A stretch of DNA of 64,000 nt from contig NZ_JABVED010000008.1 of NCBI RefSeq assembly GCF_014323725.1, forward strand, positions 124,001 through 188,000. Reading direction: 5' to 3'. Below the pieces are notes generated by a model that worked only from the letters and a program-made list of their open reading frames with translations, did not search any database and had not been told where the DNA came from. Source of the DNA: Actinokineospora xionganensis (GTDB lineage Bacteria > Actinomycetota > Actinomycetes > Mycobacteriales > Pseudonocardiaceae). The position numbers were made by a program, and so were the translations under genes. The first letter of the stretch is position 1. Every line of letters begins with the position of its first letter. Below are positions 58,404 through 64,000 of the stretch, piece by piece.

Positions 58404-59345
58404 TCAGGCGTATCGGCCGGCCAGTTCCGTGCCGATCCGGGCCAATTCGGCTTGGACGGCGGGCGGGTCGAGGACGTCGACCTGGGTGCCCCAGCCCGCG
58501 AGGTTGCGGGCGAGGTCCAGCGGGGTCGGCGCCGCGATCCGCATCCTGGAGCGGCCGTCGTCCAGGTCGGCTTCAGTTTCGCGGTGGCGGCCGAAGTGGT
58601 CGCGCAGGATCGGCACGTAGCGGGTCTCGATGAGAACCGTCGCCCAAGTGCGGGACCGCCGTTGTTCGACCTCGCCGACGACCTTGTCCCACGCGGTGGC
58701 GAGGGTGAAGTCGTCCGGGCGTTCGGCGGGCTGGTCGGTCGGCTCGGCCTCGACGATCCGGTCCACCCGGAACGTCCGCTGTCCGCGTTCGGTGCCCGCG
58801 AGCAAGTACCAGATGTCGTCCTTGTCGACCAGGCCCCACGGATCGATCAGTCGTTCCGAGCGCTCGCGGGCGCCGCTGGTGTAGATCAGGCGGACCTTGC
58901 GGCCGCGGACGACGGCCGACTGCAGCAGGTCGACCATTTCCGGTCGGCGCCGGTCGCGCTCGCCCCACCTGGTCGGGTCGATCATCGTGGCGCCCGCGGC
59001 GGCCTCGGCGTCCGCGCGGAACGTCGGTGGCAGCGCCCGGACGAGCTTGCGCAGCGCGGCTTTCGCCTTGTCGGACACAGCGGCGGCGGGGCCGACGAGC
59101 AGGAACAGAGCCTGCGCCTCGGTGGCGGACAGGCCGCTGAGGTCGGTGCGGGCTCCCCCGACGAGTGACCAGCCACCGCCGCGGCCGGGCTGCGGGTACA
59201 CCGGGACGCCCGCCGCTGACAGCGCCTCCAGATCGCGGCGAGCGGTGGCGACGGACACCTCCAGTTCCTCGGCCAGTTCGGCGGCGGTCACCCGTCCGCG
59301 GGACTGCATGAGCAAGAGGGTGGCTACAAGTCGGTCGGCTCGCAT
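58404..59345 (-). CDS. WYL-domain transcriptional regulator (YafY/DeoR-like)
   Basis: A 313-residue regulator with an N-terminal winged HTH (RVTAAELAEELEVSVATARR) and a WYL domain (DKDDIWYLLAGTERGQRTFRVDRI). It is divergent from the VOC/YdeI genes 91 bp away, a common arrangement in actinobacteria for a regulator and its target. The ATG at 59345 (MRADRLV) follows AGGTGGGGGA; an ATG seven codons earlier is possible. Confidence 0.9.
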   Translation of the reverse strand: MRADRLVATLLLMQSRGRVTAAELAEELEVSVATARRDLEALSAAGVPVYPQPGRGGGWSLVGGARTDLSGLSATEAQALFLLVGPAAAVSDKAKAALRKLVRALPPTFRADAEAAAGATMIDPTRWGERDRRRPEMVDLLQSAVVRGRKVRLIYTSGARERSERLIDPWGLVDKDDIWYLLAGTERGQRTFRVDRIVEAEPTDQPAERPDDFTLATAWDKVVGEVEQRRSRTWATVLIETRYVPILRDHFGRHRETEADLDDGRSRMRIAAPTPLDLARNLAGWGTQVDVLDPPAVQAELARIGTELAGRYA

Positions 59346-59436
59346 GTCCCCCACCTTCTCCAACAAAGTGCTCAGTGGATGAGCACTTTAGGCGGCAGGA
59401 TGGTTCTTGTCACCGAATGAGAGAAGGAAACCGCCG

Positions 59437-59855
59437 ATGCTGCGAGGACTCACCACCGTCAGCTTCTTCGCCGACGACGTCCCGGCCCGCCGTGGCCTGG
59501 TACACCAAGCTGCTCGGCGTCGAGCCGTACTTCGCCCGCCCGGTCGAGGGAACGCCCGTGTACGTCGAGTTCCGCATCGGGGACTACCAGCACGAACTCG
59601 GCATCGTCGACAGCCGCTTCGCCGTGCACACCAAGCCGGACGCGGCGGCGGGCCCGGTCACGTACTGGCACGTGGATGACGTCCAGGGCAGCTTCGGCCG
59701 GCTGCTGGCCCTCGGGGCGACGGTGCACGAGAAGCCGATCGAGCGTGGCCCCGGATTTCGTCACCGCGTCGGTCGTCGACCCGTTCGGCAACATCCTGGG
59801 CGTCATGTTCAACAAGCACTACCTGGCAGTCCTCGACTCCCGGACGGAGGCCTGA
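59437..59855 (+). pseudogene. VOC/glyoxalase-family protein, double frameshift
   Basis: MLRGLTTVSFFADDVPA in one frame, then AVAWYTKLLGVEPYFARPVE through VTYWHVDDVQGSFGRLLALG in the next, then FVTASVVDPFGNILGVMFN in the third. Removing one C near 59486-59488 and one G/C near 59749-59754 restores a complete gene of about 138 codons of the usual VOC type. Both extra bases are in short G/C runs, so sequencing error is as likely as true loss of function. AAGGA precedes the ATG, and the stop is 1 bp before the next ATG. Confidence 0.85.
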
Positions 59856-59856
59856 G

Positions 59857-60417
59857 ATGAACACCTTCACCGCGACCAGCGTCGCCGAGTGGCGGGCGTG
59901 GCTCACCGAGCACGGGCAGTCCGAGACCGAGGTGTGGCTGGTGATCCACCACAAGGACAGCGGCCCCCCGAGCCCCCGCTATCACGAGGCGGTCGAGCAG
60001 GCCCTCTGCTTCGGCTGGATCGACGGCCTCCACCGCAAGCGCGACGCGAACACCTCACAGCTGCGGTTCACGCCACGCAAAGCGCGGAGCACGTGGAGCC
60101 AGGTGAACCGGGACCGGGCGGCGGCGATGATCGCTTCCGGGAAGATGACCGCTCATGGGCAGGCGGTGATCGATAAGGCCAAGGTTGATGGGACTTGGGA
60201 GGTCGTCCTGGATTCGGGGCTGGCGGAGGCCCTTGTGCGCAACGCGGCGGCTCGGGAGAACTTCGAGAAGTTTCCGCCGTCTTCGAAGCGGTTGATCATG
60301 GAGTGGGTTGGTGGCGCCAAGCGGGTGGAGACGAGGGTGCGGCGGATTGAGCGGGCGGTCGAGTTGGCTGCGGTGAATGTTCGGGCCAATCATCCTGGGG
60401 TTCGTGCTCGCGGTTGA
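59857..60417 (+). CDS. YdeI/OmpD-associated-family protein
   Basis: A 186-residue cytoplasmic protein with SVAEWRAWLTEHGQSETEVW, CFGWIDGLHRKRD and FTPRKARSTWSQVNRDRA, the pattern of the YdeI/bacteriocin-protection-type family whose biochemical role is unknown. It lies 1 bp from the VOC gene, so both are cotranscribed and probably controlled by the divergent WYL regulator. Confidence 0.85.
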   Translation: MNTFTATSVAEWRAWLTEHGQSETEVWLVIHHKDSGPPSPRYHEAVEQALCFGWIDGLHRKRDANTSQLRFTPRKARSTWSQVNRDRAAAMIASGKMTAHGQAVIDKAKVDGTWEVVLDSGLAEALVRNAAARENFEKFPPSSKRLIMEWVGGAKRVETRVRRIERAVELAAVNVRANHPGVRARG

Positions 60418-60583
60418 TTGCTTCTCTGAGGCGGGATTCGGGTGGGGTGCTTGGTTGGGGGGGGTGGGGCGCGCTCCTGCGTCCGCCGTTCGGTTCTGCC
60501 ACTTGCGTTTCGAGAGGGGTGGGCCGTCTTCGGCGCGGGCCGTTCGGCTCTGTCCCCTTGGCGATTCTCGTTGGTCGATTTGG

Positions 60584-61720
60584 TCAGGTCATCGAGCGTA
60601 AGGGGGTTCGTTGCGAGGTGCCCTGCAAGGTTCGGCGGGCGGCAACAGTCACAACGTCGCTGAGGTTGCCGTGGGTGGCCAGGGTTCGGCGTTGCGAGGT
60701 GGCTCCGTTGCCTTGGGCCAGGACTTTCCGCAGGAGTTTTTCCACCTGTTGGCGTTCCCCGGATTCCTCCAGCTCATCCCGGATGTGCCTCATCAACCCC
60801 ACGAGGACCTGGTTCGGGGGCACTCGTTGTGAGGTGGTGACGTCCACCGCCGTTCCCTCCATGCCGTCGCGGGCGGCTCGCCAATAGGCGGCGCGCAGGG
60901 CTTCGGGGGGTATCGGCAGTGCCATGGTGCCCGCCTGGGTGGCTCTGGTCGCGGTGGCCACCAAGGCCCGGACTAACGCCGCCAGCAAGGTGGTCTCGTC
61001 GACTGTCGCCGGGACGTCGCTGACTCTGATCTCCACGGTCGGCAGGTGGTGTGACGGCCGGATGTCCCAGTACACCATGCCTTTGTCGAGCACCACGCCC
61101 GATTCCATCATCATCGCGACCAGTGAGTCGTAGTGCTCGGCCGAGGTGAAGTACGGGGGTGGGCCGCCGCAGGGCCAGCGGGACCACATGATCGAGCGCC
61201 AGCTCGCATACCCTGTGTCGCGGCCTCGGTGGATCGCGGAGTTGGCGGTCAGGGCGAGCAGGATGGGGAGCCAGGGACGAAGGTGGTTGCTCACCTGCAC
61301 CGCCGTCTCCCGGTCGGGGACCGCGACGTGGATGTGGCAGCCGCACACCGCGTGTTCCCGGGCCATGGGGCCGAACACGTCGGCCATCCGCGCGTAGCGC
61401 TGTTTGTCGGTCAGTGGTTGGTCGCGGTCGTCGCCAAGGCTGACTCCGGTGGCGACGAGCCGGGCCGACGAGCGCACGGCGGCGGCGCCCGCGGCGGCAC
61501 GGGTGGCCAGGACCTGGGCTCGGACCTCACGCATGCTCCAGCAGACCGCCGTCTTCGTCTCGACTTGCGCGCCCAGGAGTTCCAGGTCCAGTTCGACGCC
61601 GTGCAGGTGCGCCGACTCGACTACGGCCACGTTGCGTGGGAGCAGCTCCCCGGTTGTGGGGTCAACGAGAAAGAACTCCTCCTCCACCCCCACGGAGGGA
61701 CATGGAGCGGGAGATCGCAT
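60584..61720 (-). CDS. GCS2-family carboxylate-amine ligase (YbdK-like)
   Basis: A 378-residue protein of the glutamate-cysteine ligase type 2 family: SVGVEEEFFLVDPTTGEL at the start, CGCHIHVAVPD, and YWDIRPSHHLPTVEIRVSDVP. YbdK-like enzymes show weak gamma-glutamylcysteine synthetase activity; the physiological substrate is usually unknown. ATG 61720 is chosen since the family motif begins 10 residues later. It lies downstream of the universal stress protein gene in the same direction. Confidence 0.9.
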   Translation of the reverse strand: MRSPAPCPSVGVEEEFFLVDPTTGELLPRNVAVVESAHLHGVELDLELLGAQVETKTAVCWSMREVRAQVLATRAAAGAAAVRSSARLVATGVSLGDDRDQPLTDKQRYARMADVFGPMAREHAVCGCHIHVAVPDRETAVQVSNHLRPWLPILLALTANSAIHRGRDTGYASWRSIMWSRWPCGGPPPYFTSAEHYDSLVAMMMESGVVLDKGMVYWDIRPSHHLPTVEIRVSDVPATVDETTLLAALVRALVATATRATQAGTMALPIPPEALRAAYWRAARDGMEGTAVDVTTSQRVPPNQVLVGLMRHIRDELEESGERQQVEKLLRKVLAQGNGATSQRRTLATHGNLSDVVTVAARRTLQGTSQRTPLRSMT

Positions 61721-61811
61721 GATCACACCCGGCTTTCGCACTGGCGGCGAAGTCGCCGCGGTCTGTCCGACCCGACCTTCGTCCTGCCTTGGGTACCACT
61801 CGGGCGGTTTC

Positions 61812-62630
61812 CTAAACCGGCGCGACCACCACTGGGCAGGGCGCGTGGAACAGGGCCTCGTTGGTGACACGGCCGGTCCCGGCCTGACCGCGGGTGCCGC
61901 CACGACCCACGACGAGCAGGTCGGTGTCGGTGATCGCGGCGACGAACTCGTGGGGCAGGCAGCGCCGGGCGTGGATGTCGATCCGCACTTCCGGGTGCAG
62001 CTCCGTGGCCCGGGCCAGCGCCCAGGACATCACGTCGTCGTCCGGCCCGGTCTCCGCGTGGATGACGCGCAGGCCCGCGCCTTCACGAGCGGCCATCTCG
62101 ACTGCCAAGGCCAGCGGCACCTCATCGGTGAGGCGGCCGACGGCGACACTCACCGTCGCGTACCTGCCACGGATCGCGTCCGGGTGCCCCTTCACCACCG
62201 CCACCGGACACAGCGCCCGCGCGGCCAGGGGGCGCACCAGGTGGCCCAGGCCAAGGCCCGGGTGGTTGCGTCCGCGCGCGCCCACCGCGACCAGCCGGGC
62301 CGCCGTGCCCGCTTCCACCAGGGCCTCCAGCGGATCGGCCGCATCGATGAAATGGCGCTCCACCGAAAGATCCGGGTATGCGTGCACCACCTGGTTGACG
62401 CCGTGGGCGACCGCACCCGCGTGGGCGCCGGTCGACTGGTAGACGTGCAGCACGTCGCCGAGCATCGACGCGTGTCGCGCCGCCCAGGCCACCGCGCGGT
62501 CCCCCAGGTACGAGCCGTCGGTGCCCACCACCACGCCGGACCCCGGCATCGCCTCGCCCGCCGACCGCCGCGGCCCGGTCTGTTCCGGCAGGGGGACGAA
62601 CGGGCGGGCGTAGTGCAGGGTGTCTGGCAT
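61812..62630 (-). CDS. Universal stress protein, tandem UspA domains
   Basis: A 272-residue protein with two Usp domains: GVVVGTDGSYLGDRAVAWAA, then VGARGRNHPGLGLGHLVRPL (ATP-binding G-2x-G-9x-G type), and a second ending VVGRGGTRGQAGTGRVTNEA. Such proteins bind ATP and are made in stress or dormancy. ATG 62630 follows GAGGAATTC; a GTG four codons upstream is less well placed. Confidence 0.9.
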   Translation of the reverse strand: MPDTLHYARPFVPLPEQTGPRRSAGEAMPGSGVVVGTDGSYLGDRAVAWAARHASMLGDVLHVYQSTGAHAGAVAHGVNQVVHAYPDLSVERHFIDAADPLEALVEAGTAARLVAVGARGRNHPGLGLGHLVRPLAARALCPVAVVKGHPDAIRGRYATVSVAVGRLTDEVPLALAVEMAAREGAGLRVIHAETGPDDDVMSWALARATELHPEVRIDIHARRCLPHEFVAAITDTDLLVVGRGGTRGQAGTGRVTNEALFHAPCPVVVAPV

Positions 62631-62905
62631 CGAATTCCTCACGTCAGCAGAGGCTCGGCATCACCGGCATCAACTGTGTCCTATTCCGACAGTGATCGCC
62701 ATACCGCGAACCGGGAAATACCCCGGACGCGGGACGGTGGCCGGTGCCCGATCGGATGGTCTGTGGTCACCGGGTCGGGTGGTCTGTGCCCGGTGTCGGC
62801 CGCGACCGGGTCCTAATTGGGCATGGTGGCGTATCGAGGAAGCGTCGCCCACACAGGTGGCTCTGCCGAAGGGGCGACGCGCTTGGCTTTTCCCGGGAGA
62901 CTGCG

Positions 62906-63061
62906 ATGAGGCGCGCGGCACCGCAACCGAAGGACGACCCGTCGACGCAGGGACGCGACAGTGCGTCGGTTCTGGAACCCTACGAGGCGCCGGACCACGA
63001 CTGCCCGACGTGCGGAATGCCCACGACCGGTGTGTTGTGCACTTCCTGCGCGACCCAGTGA
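62906..63061 (+). CDS. 51-residue zinc-ribbon-like small protein
   Basis: The C-terminal half has CPTCGMPTTGVLCTSC, two CxxC pairs that would bind one zinc ion. GGGAG lies 6 nt before the ATG. The N-terminal half is polar and probably disordered. Function unknown; 62631-62905 and 63062-63294 show no other gene. Confidence 0.55.
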   Translation: MRRAAPQPKDDPSTQGRDSASVLEPYEAPDHDCPTCGMPTTGVLCTSCATQ

Positions 63062-63294
63062 CCTTCGGATCCGACTAACCCGATGTGGTGATCCTCGTCC
63101 GCGATGGGGTGACCCGGCTTTCGCCGCCGAGATCATTTAGCCACAGTGGACGCGCGCGGCCGAGGCGATCGGGAGTAGCGCGGGCCGTCTCGTCACTCGG
63201 AAATCCGGAATTCGGCACCCGAGCGGGCGACGTTGTCCGACCATCGCGTGACCCGGTGCGCTCAGAATTCGGATCGGAAAGAATAGAGCTGACT

Positions 63295-64000
63295 GTGCGC
63301 ACCGAGAGTCGCCGGACTCATCCCCGATCCACACTCCCCAAGTCCGACCGCATCGTGATCGACGATGTCCTCCCGACCGTCAGCCGCGGCAAAGCCCCGT
63401 CGAAGGCCGTCGTGGGCGAGCACGTTCCGCTCAGCGCGACGGTGTGGCGCGAGGGCCACGACGCGGTGGGCGCCACGGCCGCGTGGCGCGGCCCGAAGGA
63501 CCGGGGCTGGCGGCGGACCCGGATGACCGCGGGCGCACCGGGCCAGGACCAGGTGGTGGCCACCATCGTGCCGGACCAGGTCGGGCTGTGGTCGTTCAAG
63601 ATCGAGGCGTGGAGCGACCCGTGGACCACGTGGCGGTCCGCGGTCACCGCGAAGGTCGCCGACGGCCAGGACGCGGACGCGCTGGCGAACGACCTGGAGA
63701 TCGGCGCACGCCTGCTCGACCGGGTCGCCCGCCGCCCCGGTGTGGCGGACAGGCCGATGCTGACCGAGGCCGCCGCCACCCTGCGCGACACCGACCGTCC
63801 CCTGACCGAGCGGATCCGGCCCGCGCTCGGCGAGCCGGTCAGCGCCGCGCTCTACGACAACCCGATCCGCGACCTGCTGACCACCGGCGCGCCGCACCAC
63901 ATCTGGGTCGACCGCGACCGCGCCGCGTTCGGCTCCTGGTACGAGTTCTTCCCGCGCTCCACCGGCGGCGTCGACGAGACCGGCGCGCCCGTGCACGGCA
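63295..64000 (+). CDS. glgE: Alpha-1,4-glucan:maltose-1-phosphate maltosyltransferase GlgE, partial (cut by window end)
   Basis: The first about 235 residues are present. RIVIDDVLPTV, the N-terminal beta domain with GEHVPLSATVWREGHDAV, and GSWYEFFPRSTGGVDE are typical of GlgE (GH13 subfamily 3), which extends alpha-glucan from maltose-1-phosphate in actinobacteria. I place the start at GTG 63295; the catalytic barrel lies beyond the window. It is probably unrelated to the glucan-degrading locus 22 kb away. Confidence 0.9.
   Translation, partial: MRTESRRTHPRSTLPKSDRIVIDDVLPTVSRGKAPSKAVVGEHVPLSATVWREGHDAVGATAAWRGPKDRGWRRTRMTAGAPGQDQVVATIVPDQVGLWSFKIEAWSDPWTTWRSAVTAKVADGQDADALANDLEIGARLLDRVARRPGVADRPMLTEAAATLRDTDRPLTERIRPALGEPVSAALYDNPIRDLLTTGAPHHIWVDRDRAAFGSWYEFFPRSTGGVDETGAPVHG

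Noticed and set aside
62744-62905. Longer start for the zinc-ribbon protein
   Set aside because: The upstream part is Arg/Gly-rich and lacks a ribosome site, while GGGAG sits properly before ATG 62906.

Overview
The window is uniformly GC-rich with strong G/C third-position bias, and carries actinomycete hallmarks: an SsgA-family sporulation/division regulator, GlgE, a Gly-Cys-Val tRNA cluster, GTG/TTG starts and many 4-bp NTGA overlaps between genes. It is most likely a chromosomal segment of a morphologically complex actinomycete, possibly Pseudonocardiales. That placement is inference; no phylogenetic marker was tested.

Left arm (1-10711, minus strand): ten tightly coupled genes run as one apparent operon from 10711 leftwards off the window edge: phosphotransferase-like kinase, methyltransferase, adenylosuccinate-lyase homologue, GNAT acetyltransferase, class-I glutamine amidotransferase/gamma-glutamyl hydrolase, MFS exporter, ATP-grasp ligase, a 563-aa protein of unknown family, amidase, and a glutamine-synthetase homologue (cut by the edge). 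Glutamine synthetase + amidase + unknown + GNAT + lyase is the set of activities that makes acetylhydrazine and loads hydrazine onto glutamate in fosfazinomycin and kinamycin biosynthesis. I read the operon as an undescribed N-N-bond (hydrazine-type) natural-product cluster. This is the strongest candidate for a novel system here.

11025-16111: assimilatory nitrate reductase (catalytic subunit plus FAD/[2Fe-2S] electron-transfer protein) divergent from a NarK transporter. 16139-20539: a decayed gene, then a TetR-controlled lipid/acyl-CoA-type operon (hotdog thioesterase, FAD oxidoreductase, enoyl-CoA hydratase) with two matching operators.

20979-56457: possibly an ancient genomic island. A degenerate copy of the 3' half of tRNA-Val(CAC) at 20979 is a direct repeat of the intact tRNA at 56386, and a broken tyrosine integrase lies against the intact copy. 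Inside are: (a) an alpha-glucan locus with secreted GH13, two GH31 enzymes, a GH66 enzyme whose CBM35 insertion marks it as a cycloisomaltooligosaccharide glucanotransferase, LacI and ROK regulators with visible operators, a sugar ABC importer, and cytoplasmic GH15 and GH66 enzymes; together they suggest starch or dextran is turned into cyclic isomaltooligosaccharides outside the cell and hydrolysed inside; (b) an IS3-type remnant; (c) a membrane-anchored NACHT NTPase divergent from a 2,934-residue SpvB/RHS/Hint/HNH polymorphic toxin and its likely immunity gene; (d) fragments of RHS, aminoglycoside phosphotransferase and integrase genes.

Right arm (56386-64000): core-like genes: tRNA genes, PGPGW membrane protein, SsgA-family protein, WYL regulator divergent from a frameshifted VOC gene and a YdeI-family protein, a GCS2 carboxylate-amine ligase, a universal stress protein, a small zinc-ribbon protein, and the start of glgE.
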